From the NCBI GenBank assembly GCA_033439295.1, contig JAVTLE010000021.1, positions 1,178,009 through 1,242,008 on the forward strand: a stretch of 64,000 nt of DNA, given 5' to 3'. This DNA comes from Deuterostichococcus epilithicus (lineage: Eukaryota; Chlorophyta; Trebouxiophyceae; Prasiolales; Stichococcaceae). The notes beneath the pieces were generated by a model. The model was given only the letters and a program-made list of their open reading frames with translations. It was not told where the DNA came from and did not search any database. The position numbers and the translations under genes are program-made. Below are positions 24,156-35,978 of the stretch, piece by piece (the first letter of the stretch is position 1; the number at the start of each line of letters is the position of its first letter).

Positions 24156-26659
24156 TCAGGCGATGATCTTGAGCTCCTCGCGCCGATTGGGGTGGTACTC
24201 GTTCTTGTGCTTCTGGTACAGCTCCAGCAGCGCCTCCTTGAAAGTCTTGTGGTACTTCTTGGTCAGTGCCTGGCCCTCCTCCCCAAAGACATCGCCCTCG
24301 AACTTGGGCACCTGCGCATTTGAGGAGATGTCAGGAAGGCAGCCTTGTCCGTCTGAGTCTGACCTGCGCTGGATGCAGCAGGAGCAGGCAGTCGGGCCAT
24401 GTGTGACCGCCGCAGGACCGTGGCATGCACGATGACTGTCAATGCAATATCCAGTCCATGCATTGTGACGGACGGCAGACGGCGCTGACCTTGATCGGCG
24501 CGCCGATGACGACATTGACGGGCACCCGGTGCGGGCCGGCCCAAGAAAAGTCGGGGCTCGTAATGCCGATATTTTTGAGGCCCCAGCTGCGGCAGGCGGA
24601 TGGCAGGGTCATGCCCAAAACAAATTCGCCACTTGCAGAATGCTCATGCTGTCGACCACGCATGAGTGCTGAGGGCAAATCAATGGAGAGCACGAGCTGC
24701 ACAGCGCGGCTTCGACAGACACGCGCCATCATGCCAGAGCGCAGATGCACTGCTGGGGGTGGCAAACCGCTCACAGCTGGAATTTGCCGAATGCTGTGTT
24801 GCCGCCCACGACCTTGGCGTCGAACAGGTCGTTCTCGCCGAACGAGATGGTCGGCACCAATGATGCGCCTGCATTGCCAGGCACAGCACTTGCAGCTTGA
24901 GCTGCCATGGAGCTGTAATCAGGCAATGAGCTGCTGGCAGTGGCTGATTGCGTGGCCTTGACCCCGTCCCAAGTGCCTCCCATCCCAGATGCCTCCCTCG
25001 CACTTACAAGTTCGGCTGCACACCCTTCGGCACGCGCGGCCGCGCCTCTGGACATCACTGCAGATCTCAGCAGCTCAGGCGGCAGAAGTAGGAGCCGACA
25101 TGTCGCCGCTGCTGAGCAATCGCACCAGTTTCGAGCGCGATCCGCACGAACCCCAGGCGCCTCTCCAGGATGATGTTCAGAAGGCCCGGCTCCACGAAGA
25201 GGCACTCGCGCGCGCCGCCGATGGCCATGGCTATCGACCTGCCCGTGCCCCTGCCGACGCAGTCGGGTGCGAAATGACAAACACCGTGGACACCTCGATG
25301 CACTTGGGACCTGCTCCGAGGCAGAGACCTCAACCAGCAGCAGGGTCGCTCGCAGCAGGCGACAGCAGATGCACCTTGCTTCGCGAGGTGCCACAGGGGT
25401 TTGCGTTCGCCGGGCAGCAGGCCACTGTGACCGCACAGCCACCGGGCAGCTGATGGGAGGGGTGTGCACACGCGACTGGAGGGCGGAAGCCCCGCGAAGG
25501 CGCACCCGGACAGGATGCGCTTGCACGTCGCGCGGCTGGTGTCCAGCATGCCATGCAGCAGGATCCAGTCCCGTACAAAGGGGTTCTTGAAGTGCCCCGG
25601 CAGCGTCAGGAAGTGCACATCGATGCCTGCAGCAGCATGTCGATCGTGGTCCATTGGGCGCGGGCACGAGAAAACACCCACGAACCTGCCTGGCTGGACT
25701 ATGCTCAACAGCGCGGCGCACCAGCGGCGTTGTGCTGCTTCAGCAAGCCCTGAAGCGGAGGGTATCATGTCTGCATTGACTGGTGCACCATTCAACCTGG
25801 CACTCTGCATGGTAGTTACCATATGGATGCGCTCACCTGGGAAGATCTTCGAGAAGTTGAGGCCCTCAGTCGCGAACGCCAAGAACAGCGACGAGCAGAA
25901 AATGCCGTGCGGGTGTGCGCAAAAGATGTAGTTGCCATCGGGATCGAGTTCTGCCGTCTTGACGATCTTTGCAGGGTAGAAGGAGGCTGCGTACTTCCAA
26001 ACCGGCAGCCTGTCCAGCAAGAGGCAACATAAAGCAAGAGGCAAAACCAAAGACCTGTGCCTTGCTCATCACGGCAAGGGTCCCACCCTAAGGCAAATGC
26101 AGCCATCCACATGTGTGCGGACGGCCGCAGAGGCAGTGAATGGACGTGGTGCAATATGCAGAGGATGCAGAGGACCCTCTGCAGGTCTCATCAGTCAGCC
26201 TGGCACCTTTTGAAGGGGTTGGGCCACTTGACGTCCTGGTTGGCTGTGCTCAACGGTCCAAACCATGTAACTGCCAGGTATCTGCGTGCGCATTGACAAG
26301 GGCGTCAGACACAACCTTGTGCACATGCGGCTGCACACTATGCTTGCGTGGCTGTCTTCGACTTACATGACGTACGGTACCACCGTCAGCCAGTTAAACA
26401 GAAACAAGGGGATCAGGAACCAGCCCCTGCGGTCATGAACCATGCCGCCGTCATCAGGCAATCTGCTCCACACAGATATAGGGGCTCCGAACACAGATAT
26501 AGGGGCGACAACATGTCGCAATGCACAGCATGACAGTGTCTGGGCGGCGTCTCTGCCTTCTCTGACTTGCAGGGACGAGGGTCCGCACCAGATGCCCGAC
26601 ATGAACGTGACCATGTAGAAGGTCACGGCCAGCCTTTCGAGCACAGCACGCACGCCCAT
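24156..26659 (-). CDS. DGAT2: Type 2 diacylglycerol acyltransferase (DGAT2 family)
   Basis: Nine exons: 26659-26589, 26426-26367, 26281-26207, 26009-25837, 25626-25506, 25250-25126, 24868-24775, 24586-24490, 24311-24156; 323 aa with consistent phases. The N-terminus has a hydrophobic hairpin (WGWFLIPLFLFNWLTVVPYV). Family hallmarks follow in order: LPVWKYAASFYP, ELDPDGNYIFCAHPHG (HPHG at 101-104, the active-site motif), VHFLTLPGHFKNPFVRDW, ECLFVEPG, and VPTISFGENDLFDAK. The C-terminus is charged (LYQKHKNEYHPNRREEL). DGAT2 enzymes join diacylglycerol and acyl-CoA to make triacylglycerol at the ER; monoacylglycerol or wax substrates cannot be excluded. The first ATG in frame at 26659 was chosen because it directly precedes the first hydrophobic segment. 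Confidence 0.93.
26470..26511. repeat. 20-21 bp tandem duplication in DGAT2 intron 1
   Basis: The unit CACAGATATAGGGGC(TCCGA) occurs twice in a row, once at about 26470-26489 and again at about 26491-26511. It lies within the first intron of the DGAT2 gene. Confidence 0.7.
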
Positions 26660-27186
26660 GGCGCCTTGGATTTGTGCTATGCTAAGGACCGTTTTTGGTG
26701 CGAAATAATGCGAGTGTGCAAGGACTGCTGGAGCTGGGATCTCCGTTGTCGGTTCCGACAGCGGCACGTGCGCCTTCTTGCGCAGCGCCTCGCAGATGTA
26801 TACAGTCCGTACCTGATGCCTAGACAAGCTCCTATAATCCAAAGGAACTCGCAATTGAAGACGTTGCGCTAGCTGTGCTTCGACCGATGTCTGAGTGTCA
26901 GTACTGAGTTCGTGAAAGCTGACTGTCGTCTGTGTTGCTGTTGCTGATTCACTGATGTCAGCATCATAGACAGCTACCTGATACAGGCAGGGAACTGAAC
27001 CTAGTGATAGCGGTGGCAGCCAAGCCGCTTGTCCATTTCAATCATCAACCAGCGCTGACGGGCAGCCACAGCTTGCTGCGGCGTTCCTGTGCTGCAGGAC
27101 ATGCCATCGACAGTGCAATGGTCTAGCTCTCGAACAGCAGTGGATTGAGCATCCCCGAGACGCTGAGCTGGGCTGGCGCGCTGTCC
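26660..27186. other. Divergent promoter interval, DGAT2 and oxygenase
   Basis: 527 bases between outward-facing start codons. No protein-like frame and no recognised regulatory motif; both promoters should lie here. Confidence 0.5.
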
Positions 27187-30100
27187 ATGGCCATGATGAC
27201 GGTGCGTCTGACATACTTGATAGCTGCTGCTGAATGCTGGAGACGGGCAGAGCAGTTCTGCGGAATGTATCTCTCTCAAAGTGCACGATGTCGTACACAG
27301 GCTCCGCACGCACGAAAGTGGCGTGACCGGCAGCGCCGCGCCAGCCGGCAGCGGTGGCTGCTCACCGGCGGCATTCTGACGCTGCTGGTCCTGTTCCTGG
27401 CCAGGTCAGGCTCAGGACTTCAACCTTTTGTGATCATCCGTGCATAAGCCGGTCTGTATCGCCTGCAAGTGATCTGTTGAGCAGTTGCTGATGTGCTCCG
27501 GTCCACTGGCACAGGCACAAGCTGTACCTGCGACACCCAGAAGGCAGCAGCGGCTCTGCGTCAAAGCCGAGGTCGCTGTCAGCGCTCGACATCGTCCGCA
27601 GGAGGCGAGCCTCTTGCAACGGGTCCTGCCGCACCCTTGACGCAGTGCCCCCTCATGTGCGGTCGCAGGGTCGACTGGAATGCACCGCATGGCCACAGCC
27701 TCGTCATGAGCAGCCACAGCCTGAGGTTCAGCCCCGAACGTCGCAGGTCGCTGCAGGAGGCTGCGCCGCCGGGCGCTGCACTGCACGCCTGGCGCCTGGC
27801 GGTGCTGGTGCCCTCGGGCGCAGGCGCGGGGTGGCAGCGGCCGGCGCTGACGGCGGCACTCAGAAAGGTGGTGCGGCCGCTGGCTCTGGACTGGCACACG
27901 GGGGCGCGCGCGGCGTCCCTGGCGCAGTACTTTGGCGTCGAGGCGCTGCCGGGAGCTGTGCTCGTGCCGCCGTACTGCAGCGTCGCCGAGTGCAAGGTGA
28001 GCTCGCTGCTCCTGAAGTGAACAATGTGGGGGTAGCGGTGGTGATAAGCGCGTCTGAGGGTTGCCCGGTAGGGCTATGGCGCCGAGGAGGTAGTGACCAC
28101 AGCAATGCCACAGTACTGAATGCGCTGCAGCGGCAGGAGCATCACACAGGAAGCATGGCCCGAGTGCAACCACTTCATGTTTGCAATGGTAGGCACCGGC
28201 CGTGTGGCAGCGGCGCACAGAGACGGCGGCCTCACCGGCTGAGGAGCTGTCGGAATGGATCGTGAATGTCTCGCTGGCGTGGCTGCTACTGGCCAATGAC
28301 GCCAGCAACCCAGTGCGCTTCACGCGGCGGCTGCAAGGCAGTGCGCCGGACGGCAGCCCAGACAGCGGCGCCGAAAGCGACAGCGACAGCGGCAGCGGCG
28401 ACAACGACAGCGGCAACGGCGACAGCGCCAGCGGCAGCGATGCAGAGGATGCGCCGACAACATCGGCAAACCTCACTGAGCACATGCTGGAGGCTGGTGG
28501 GCGACTGTGGGTCAGAACGCCCTTCCAGGTACTTCTTTCTCAGTGCAGGCGACACCGACTGCACCGCTAGCTCGTTCAGGTTGCCGCTCCAGAAGCTCCG
28601 CCACGCTGTACAGACAACATTCGAGCCCGCAGCGCCACGCAGCCTGGGGTAGGTGGCTGATGTGTTGAGAGCAGAGCAGAGCAGAGCAGAGCAGAGCAGA
28701 GCANAGCAGAGCAGAGCAGCGCAGAGCAGAGCAGAGCAGAGCAGAGCCGAGCCGAGCAGAGCAGAGCAGATTGCAGACCTTGCGCTGCAGCCGGGGCCAC
28801 AGAGTCACCTTGCCGAGGTCACATGCCGCAGGCCACCTGGACGGCCGTGCTGCAAAAGGGCGGCGACAACGCGGACCAGCCGCTGGCGCGGCACGTCGTT
28901 GTGGGGGACGCCATCATCACGGCGCGGCAGCCAGGGCAGTGCAACTTCTTTACGGAGCCTGGTTGCGAGCTGGCGCGCCCCAACAAACAGTTTCCGGAGA
29001 AGACGCTGCAGGTGTTGTCCCGCCAGCACTACCCCGTGTTGTGATGATTGATTTTCTGGGCCGAGGGCTCTCGGCTGTCTGCTTGACAAGCCACACAGCC
29101 CCTTTCTCGCCGTTCGATGCAGCCACGCCTGCAGTGTCCGTGTGACCAGTGAAAAGTCCTGTGGTGCAGGCGAGGGAGGAGGCGGAGGCAGCGCGACTGG
29201 CGGACATCCGCAACCAGAGCACCACCATACGACAGTACACGCCCCGCGGCTTCGAGAAGCGGCGGGCGCCGCCAGCGCTGTTCCACAGCCTGCACTCCTA
29301 TTTCGAGGTGTGGCGGCGCTATTGTCTGCTGTCCCGACCTATGTTGTTGCTCCAGAGATGCTGCTCAATGCCGCGGCTTCCGGCCGATCAGCTCAAACCC
29401 TGCATCCGGCTCGCCAGCTCGAGGCATGAGACTTCTGTGCAACTTGTCGGCACGATGCAATCCCTCCACCGCCCTCCATTGCTTCCTCGAGATGCTGACA
29501 TGCCTGAGCCGCGCGGACAGCGACGTGTCCTCTGATGGCTCGCAGGCGCATGCCGCAAACTACTCCAGGGAAGACTGGGAGGACGAGGACATCTTCGTCA
29601 ACCACGACAAGGCCCAGTTCCTGCTGGTGAGCCTGCCTCACTGAGCAGTCAGGTGCCGGCCTGGACTTCTGCACCTGCCCTTGATTGCCGGCCAGTGGCA
29701 ATGCGGCGCGAATGTTGACTGTCTGAACATGCCTTGCTGCAAGATCTCCCCAAGCTCTCTCCTGCATGAATGCTTGGTGTTCTAAGGAATGAAACCCTGC
29801 AGATCGACATCCCGGAGCTGGGGCCCATGCGGCCGGCGATATTCGCAGCGGTGCAGCCGATCTTCGAGGCGTGGGCGGGCGGAATATCGTTGCAGGCGAC
29901 CGCCATATACGGCGTGCGCGTGTACACCCGCGGCTGCGAGCTGCGGGACCACGTGGATGTGGCGGAGACACACCATGTGTCCGCCATCGTCAACATCGAC
30001 CAGGTGGGGTTTCGACTGCCACTTTGTGCCAATTTCAGTTGGGGCCTTTCGATTTTCAAAGACGGACCAGCTGCCAGATTTAGACGCTCAAAGAGGTCTG

Positions 30101-30576
30101 AGCCTGCACGGACACCAGCACCATGTCACATCTCGAAAGTCTTGCCACCCACCAGACTGTGCATGGGAACTCGATGACACAGTCTGCATTCAGCAGGTAC
30201 CGCCATGACGATTCGCGAGACAAAGCCGTGTGCAAATCCTTTCAAGCCAGGTGCTGTAAAGTTTTGAACACGGATTGCCGTGCAGGATGTTGACGAGCCA
30301 TGGCCGCTGGAGATCATCGACCATGAGGGCAAGACGCACCAGGCAGAGCTGCAGCCCGGCGACATGCTGCTGTGAGTTTCGCCTCCGTCAAGTTGAAGCG
30401 GACAGCACACTACATGCTTTAATGCGTTGCGGAATTCGCATCTATGGCAGTTGATTCTTTGCCACCGTTGTTGCAGGTACGAAGGAGCCACATGTGCGCA
30501 TGGCCGTCCAAGGCCACTGAATGGAAGGTGGATGGCGAACATATTCATACACTTTGCGCCGGCGCCCTCCGGCTAA
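27187..30576 (+). CDS. 2-oxoglutarate/Fe(II) dioxygenase, prolyl 4-hydroxylase-like, type II membrane anchor
   Basis: Exons: 27187-27201, 27301-27404, 27669-27996, an optional 18-base exon 28072-28089, then 28211-28528, 28832-29011, 29170-29307, 29546-29626, 29803-30003, 30286-30371, 30477-30576; about 516-522 aa. A basic stretch precedes one hydrophobic anchor near residues 25-38 (WLLTGGILTLLVLFLA), which suggests a type II ER or Golgi protein. A Ser/Gly/Asp/Asn-rich spacer lies at about 28368-28470. The C-terminal 110 residues form the catalytic core: CELRDHVDVAETHHVSAIVN supplies the HxD iron ligands, QPGDMLLYEGATCAHGRP the distal His, and an Arg/Lys-containing end closes the fold (IFIHFAPAPSG). 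Algal relatives hydroxylate proline in wall and secretory proteins; the substrate here is inferred. The short exon may be absent without changing frame. Confidence 0.75.
28669..28769. repeat. (GAGCA)n microsatellite with an ambiguous base
   Basis: About twenty copies of the pentamer GAGCA, with a few variants (GCGCA, GAGCC) and one N at 28704, lie in the intron between exons ending at 28528 and starting at 28832 of the oxygenase gene. The repeat reads without stops in several frames, which produces artificial Ser/Arg/Glu or Cys/Ser/Ala frames on both strands. Confidence 0.95.
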
Positions 30577-30812
30577 ACATCGCGATCAACGCCATTGATC
30601 AGCATGCAATTAAAGTACGGCGGACATCCAGTTGCGGTTGGGACGCAGCAAAGGCTCCGGTACACCATGACGTTTGCATACGACTGGCGCTTAAATTGCA
30701 TTTCAAGCCAATCTTCTATATATATGTTAGATATATCGAGTTCAAATGCCGATATCCCCCACCCTCCCCATCCCACCAAACCCAATAATCACCCCGCCGT
30801 GGCCAATCAATG

Positions 30813-30817
30813 TTACA
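30813..30817 (-). promoter_or_regulatory. TGTAA polyadenylation-type signal for DVR
   Basis: The minus strand reads TGTAA within a few bases of the DVR stop codon. TGTAA is the usual chlorophyte polyadenylation motif. Confidence 0.5.
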
Positions 30818-30818
30818 T

Positions 30819-33642
30819 CTAGAACACTGCGGCGTCTCCCAGCTCCTGCCCGGCCAGGCCCTCCTTGACAGCCTTCGTAAAGAAGGCCTCCAGGGTGTCC
30901 TTGCCATATGATGGCGTCGCGTCAGCATCGTATGCCTGCCGGCCCTCGTCCCACACCAGCATGCTCTCTGTCGCATAGTACTTGCCAATGCGGCCGAATT
31001 CCGCCGAGTCCTGCACGGCAAACATAGGGAGCTTCGGATCGTGCCGCCTGCGTTCAGTGTTGGCTGGCGTCCCCTTCCTGTTGCAATCAAGGTACTACCT
31101 TGCACCTGAGGAGCGGGGTGAGATGCTTGGTGCCATATCAGATCAAACCTGACTGTGCAGGGCAGGTCACGCACCCCAACGGGCGGGATGACCTTGCCGA
31201 CCAGCTCCAGCAGGCCGATGATGGCGTCCATGAGCGCCACTGGCACACTGAAAAACTTGGGCTCCCGGCCCGTGATGCGGAACAGCATCTCCGCCTGCTC
31301 CTTCGCTGTGTATGCCTTGCCTGGCCCTACGGGAGCACAGGACGTGTCGCTCTGTACGGTCCAGTGTTTTCATGTGCCCGCCCTACATGTGCACAAGGCA
31401 GGAGTCCCGCAGAAGTCACATCAACCGTAGCACCAGAGCTGGGGCGCCGGCAGCTGCCAGTGCAGGTGCAATGCGTGAGCCCTGCCGCCGCCGCGCCCAC
31501 TCTGGAGTCCGTGTGTGCTTGCAGTCGTGCCTCCACTCCACAGCCACCGCTGCGACCATGGCACGCACATGCAGGATCCTGCTTCCCGAACAACTAACGG
31601 CGCTCAAAGTTTTTGTCAAGCCGTCAAGCGCAGCATAAAGAACAGGCAGCATAAAGCATCGAAAGCGCACCGCCGATGGGCAGGACCTGGTTGATAAGGT
31701 CCTGCCCCTGCACGCAGTCCGCGATGAAGGCCGCCAGGTCCGCCTCGCTGATGGGCTTGCACGCTGCCAGGCCGCCGTCGCCAAACATGACGTACGGCTT
31801 GCCGCCCTTCACGATCTCCACCTGCGGCGCGGCGCGGGGCGATGCGAGTGTCTTGCTGGTGCCTTGCTGGTGCCAGTCTGGCAGAGCGCTTGACGTCTGA
31901 AGCAGGCTGGTGCCCCCTTGGCCGGCGCCTTGCCAATTGGTGCAAGCTGGCACTCGTCGATGTGTTCGAGCGGCGTTTTCGTCAAAGGCATGCCAGGCAA
32001 TTCAGCGATTTGTAGCAAGGGCGCTCGCACCTGGCCAGCAATGGACTTGAAGAATGCTGTCGGCCGCACAATGCTGTAGCTGATATCGCCGGCATTCTGC
32101 AGCCAGAACGGCGCAGCCTCCGGTTGCAAGGTCGCCTGCCCCTTCTACAGATACTACTGCCCACTACTGCTGCAGCAGCAAGCTCGTGCTTGTGCCTGGC
32201 TTGTTCGCGAGGTGATGCTCACGCAGCACAGCACTGCGATACAGCAGCGAACAGGCGAGAATCGAAAAGCCTCGCTGGCCAACTGCAAGAAGCCATGCCA
32301 ATGCACCTGCAGCGCCGCCTCGAATTTGAGCTTGGCCTTCTGGAATTCCAGCAGCGGCTTCTGCACGCAGATGGCAGACAGCAGCACGAAGTGCTTGGCA
32401 CTCGCGCCCCGCGCCGCCTCCAGCGTGTTGAGTGTCGCCTGGTAGTCTATGTCCCACGAGTCTTTCTGCGCGCGCGGTGCAGTGCGCCGGGTCAGTGCGT
32501 CGCCCGCTGCTGGTTCGTGATGCGCATGGAACGCACCGCGCCCTTCCAGCACGCCGTCTGCTGCTGAGTACGGGGTGAGGCGCTCCGCCTGGTGGCTGCT
32601 GCCTGTCCGACGCCTCAGCTGGCACTGCCGGCAGCCCTTTTGACATTCCAGGTGCTCGCGACGTAACATATTGCAGCCAGCAGGTCGTCTTCAGCTTGGT
32701 GTTTCATGCAGGATTTGGTCAAGCAGCAGATCGCCACTGATCAGATCAGGAGGACCGTTGCAGATGGCAGTCGGCACATCAGCAGCGTACCTTGCCGCCG
32801 GTGCGGCTCGCCAGGCAGGACACCACAACGTCCACCGGCTCGTTGAAGGCGACCTCCGCGAGGTTCTGAGCATCCGACACGTCGCCGAAGCGGACCTCTG
32901 CGCCCTCGAACTCCTGCCGCAAAGAGACTCGTCCCTCACTTCTGCCGCCATGATGCCATCAGTTTGGCAGTGCCGGTTCACAGCAACTGGATGACTCGAT
33001 GCCCGCTCATCCGACAGACTCCTCGTGTTTCCTCTTCGGGTGGCTCAGCAGGCTGGGCTGAAGCCACTGGCTTAGCTTGCAATCGAGGAGCTCGGGTTTT
33101 GCATCTTCAAAAAGCTCCGCACCCGCCGCACATCATCCGGCGAGCTCTTGCCCTTGATGCCGCTGCGCTCCCGCGCAAGCGCAACCGTCTGGTAGCCGCG
33201 CTTGATCAGCTCCCGCGTCACAAACTTGCCGATGTACCCCGTGGCGCCCACCACTAGCACCCGCACGTCCTTTGGGTCCTTCTGCCGCCAGTCTGCGGCC
33301 CCCGCGTCCGCCGCCGCGGCTGCCGCTGCGCGCGGCCTGCAGCTTCGCCGCCTCGCGGGTAGCTGCCTCGTGCTAGGTACCTGCGTGAATGTGTATCGCG
33401 TTCGGATGCATGCGGAAGCCGATGCCTGAATCTGGGTGGCGCTGCCGCATGGAAACACAGTAGTTTACAAGGGTGGAAGTCACCTGTGCGGAGTGCCTCA
33501 GCTGCCGTCCGAAGGCGCATTCGGAGCTACATCCGGCGCCAAGCTGGCTGAACTGCCTCAGGTTGACGGGCTGCTGTGCACAAGATTGCTTGATGTCCGG
33601 CTTGCACTGCGTGAATCCAGCGGCGCCCAGCAGCATCGACAT
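30819..33642 (-). CDS. DVR: Divinyl chlorophyllide a 8-vinyl reductase, plastid
   Basis: Eight exons: 33642-33484, 33380-33123, 32913-32791, 32465-32307, 32135-32031, 31821-31671, 31326-31175, 31010-30819; 432 aa with all phases matching. Residues 1-75 form a Ser/Ala/Arg/Gln-rich plastid transit peptide. The Rossmann-type NAD(P) site is [14 protein letters not shown] (94-107). Family segments follow: [69 protein letters not shown] and AESMLVWD with [13 protein letters not shown]. This is the atypical short-chain reductase that converts the 8-vinyl group of divinyl chlorophyllide to ethyl in chlorophyll synthesis. The internal length matches plant DVR as I recall it. It is divergent from the DUF1995 plastid gene, with 277 bases between start codons. 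Confidence 0.95.
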
Positions 33643-33919
33643 CTTGGCTGTTCAGTTTGAGATGTACATCTAGTCTGATGATTGAAGAGAGTGAAACTGC
33701 ACCAATAATGTGAGCCTTCTTATCGTATCGAACCCTTTTGGCGGGAATGATATCGCGCGGGAACCCCTATTGCGTAACCCAAGTGCTTCAGAGCCAGCTC
33801 TGCTTCTTGTTGGCACCAGCTCTTGCTTTACTGCAGCGCACGACGTTGTATTGCAGCACGCTGCTTTTGTGATGGTACCGAGTACGGAAGGCCTGTGCTA
33901 TACTCCGAATTTCTCGATC
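33643..33919. promoter_or_regulatory. Short divergent promoter region, DVR and DUF1995 gene
   Basis: Only 277 bases separate the start codons of two divergent genes for predicted plastid proteins, so a shared regulatory region is plausible. The DUF1995 start is uncertain (33872, 33920 or 33956 are in frame), so the real size may vary. Confidence 0.45.
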
Positions 33920-35600
33920 ATGAGCTCGTGCATCACACCCACTCGGCCTGCACACATGATCAACGAGCTACATAGCAGCTACGTATGCTGCCAGGCTGCG
34001 CAGGGCCAGCGCCGCAGGAGTCTTCCCACCTCCCCAGCATGCTTTGGCTCCAGGCCGCGCACATCACCGCTGCAGCGGAGCAGAAACGGCGTGCAATTCT
34101 GGGCAGCTGCAGGTAGTCCTGCAGAGGACCCCCGCACTAGGTGAACGATGTCTTGATTCCCTGGAGTCTCCTTCTGCTACCGTGCTGGATACGTCAGACA
34201 AGGCCTCACATATGCTTGCGGAACGTCAGAGTGACCTCCCCGCAGCCGGACCTGGCCGATCCCGCGCGACGCGGAGGAGACGGCACAACAGGCGCGTGCA
34301 GCAGTGCAGCGTGCATTTGAGGCCGGCGTCAAGCGCCAGCGCGTAGAGCTCCTGCTGCCTTTGATCGGCGCCACCGACCTTGATGATTGGTGAGCGGCAG
34401 CCCCACACTACATGAACCTCAGGCCACACGGCATGCTGTAAGGAAGCTTGCTGCGCCACATTGCCATAATAGATGGATGCGAGCCTGGTCTGTGGTCCTG
34501 GTCTGGGCCGGCACTCATGCCACGAACACGCGGCTGGCACGAAGTTTTTAACTGCCAGATGCTCGACATGTTGAGCATGGTCAAGCTGCAGAGCATGGTC
34601 AAGGTCAGAGTGATGATGCCCTTGCGCCAGGCCTGGTGGCGTGCGGCAGCAGTTCAAGGCGGTCCTGCCGATGGTGGAGAGCATGCTGTCTGAGCTGAAG
34701 CGCACCGCGGGTCTGGAGGGCCGGCTGAACGGCGAGATTTGGGATCAGGGTGACGCAGTGGGCGCATGGCTCGGCAAGGCGCTGAACGTGATCGTCTTCC
34801 CAACGGCTGAGACGCTGAAACGGGTGCGCCTCGCCATCTGCCACTGATGAAGCAGATCATTCAATCTGTGCTCTGCCCTTTTGCCCAAGATGAATGCCCC
34901 AAAGCAGCAATAGCCTTGTCAAACCCTGCAAATGTCTGATTTTTCAAGGTTTGGAAGCCCCAGAGATCATGCGCAGTGTTGATTGTGCACAGGTGCGGCA
35001 GGTGGCCAGCCAGCAGCCAGACAGCCTGCTGCTGATGGTAAATCCCCAGTGGCAGGCAGGCCAGGTCGTCAGCGACTTTGGAATCTTTGGCAGGAAGTCG
35101 GCAGAGGAGTTTCTGGAAGGTAGCACTTTACGCTTGCACCATGTTTGTGCTGTGCTGTACATCTATGCGACTGTTTCCCTGCGTGCGCTGCTGATGTGCT
35201 GCAATTGGGCCATTGTGAGGGTGGACGGGGCGGGGGGAACATGACAAGTCCAACCGGACTCTCATCCTCTATTCGTTGCCTGCAGGATTCGAGGACACAT
35301 ACTTCCTCAAAGTGTACACTATTTGTGGCGACAGTATCAGGTCTACATGGCCCATGGGATAATTGCATGCTTGTATGGAATGGTGGGAAAGCGGGCGTCT
35401 GTCGTCATGTGTGACACGAGTTGACTGAGCGACCTTGGATGCGCAGAATTCTTCGATCATACCCTGGCGATTGGCAGATCCACCTGGTGAAAGAGGTGAC
35501 TGGCGAGGCAGACCTCATCACGACGGTCCCTGACCGGCCCAGCTACAAGGCGCGCTCACTGCAACAGCTCAGCACCAAATATTTCCCGCCTGAAACCTGA
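33920..35600 (+). CDS. DUF1995-domain protein, predicted plastid
   Basis: Six exons: 33920-34140, 34246-34389, 34631-34823, 34993-35119, 35286-35340, 35447-35600; about 297 aa. The first 75 residues are rich in Ser, Arg, Gln and Pro, as in transit peptides; in-frame ATGs at 33872 and 33956 are alternatives. The body matches the DUF1995 pattern: WPIPRDAEETAQQARAAV, KRQRVELLLPL, DWPGGVRQQFKAVLPMVE, LNVIVFPTAETLKR, LLLMVNPQWQAGQVVSDFG and a final DWQIHLVKEV strand. DUF1995 proteins are found in plants and algae; the family includes LPA3, a photosystem II assembly factor. Exact role here is not known. A TGTAA at 35672 lies 72 bases after the stop. Confidence 0.85.
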
Positions 35601-35671
35601 AATGAGGCGGCACTCCATATAGAATCAGAGTTTTATCTGCGACGCGGATGCGGCGCCTGAATGCCCATACC

Positions 35672-35676
35672 TGTAA
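35672..35676 (+). promoter_or_regulatory. TGTAA polyadenylation-type signal for DUF1995 gene
   Basis: TGTAA lies 72 bases downstream of the DUF1995 stop codon, a normal distance for a chlorophyte poly(A) signal. Confidence 0.5.
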
Positions 35677-35771
35677 AGCCGAAGTGACCCTCAAATGAGC
35701 CTATCTGAGACTAGTGGGAACATGGCGTGACTGGCACACACTTCTGTGTTCACAAATTTATTGCATTCTAA

Positions 35772-35978
35772 TCCAAGATCCTGCAGTCCCTGCTCTTGCC
35801 CACACTTGCAAAGCATGTGCAGAGCAGGAGGAACTTTCTGACTGCCCTTGGTCCACCTCTGCAGGTCTTGGAGGAGCTCATCAGGAAGACAGAGGGCAGC
35901 AATTCCAGCAAGCCGTTCGCCGAGCGGCTGCGGCGTGAATTGCAATTCAATCAGGACAGTTTGACAAAAAAGCGGTGA
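35772..35978 (+). CDS. Unidentified short helical frame, possible terminal exon of a small gene
   Basis: The frame is open from 35772 and ends TGA at 35976-35978. It can start at the acceptor-like CTGCAG before 35787, giving 63 residues. The sequence is protein-like and charged: LAKHVQSRRNFLTALGPPLQ, then VLEELIRKTEGSNSSKPFAE, then RLRRELQFNQDSLTKKR. No upstream first exon with matching phase was found; MSLSETSGNMA at 35695 does not join in phase. It lies between the probable end of the DUF1995 transcript and the convergent NOP58 gene. I do not recognise the family. Confidence 0.3.
   Translation, partial: SKILQSLLLPTLAKHVQSRRNFLTALGPPLQVLEELIRKTEGSNSSKPFAERLRRELQFNQDSLTKKR

Noticed and set aside
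28113-28210. In-frame TGA near 28116 as selenocysteine, or two mini-introns of 24 and 22 bases in the oxygenase gene
   Set aside because: A normal intron (28090-28210, or 27997-28210) restores the frame without either assumption, and I saw no SECIS evidence.
27412-28485. A 357-residue minus-strand frame rich in Leu/Ser/Pro
   Set aside because: Antisense to the oxygenase exons and to their Ser/Asp-rich spacer; repetitive composition only.
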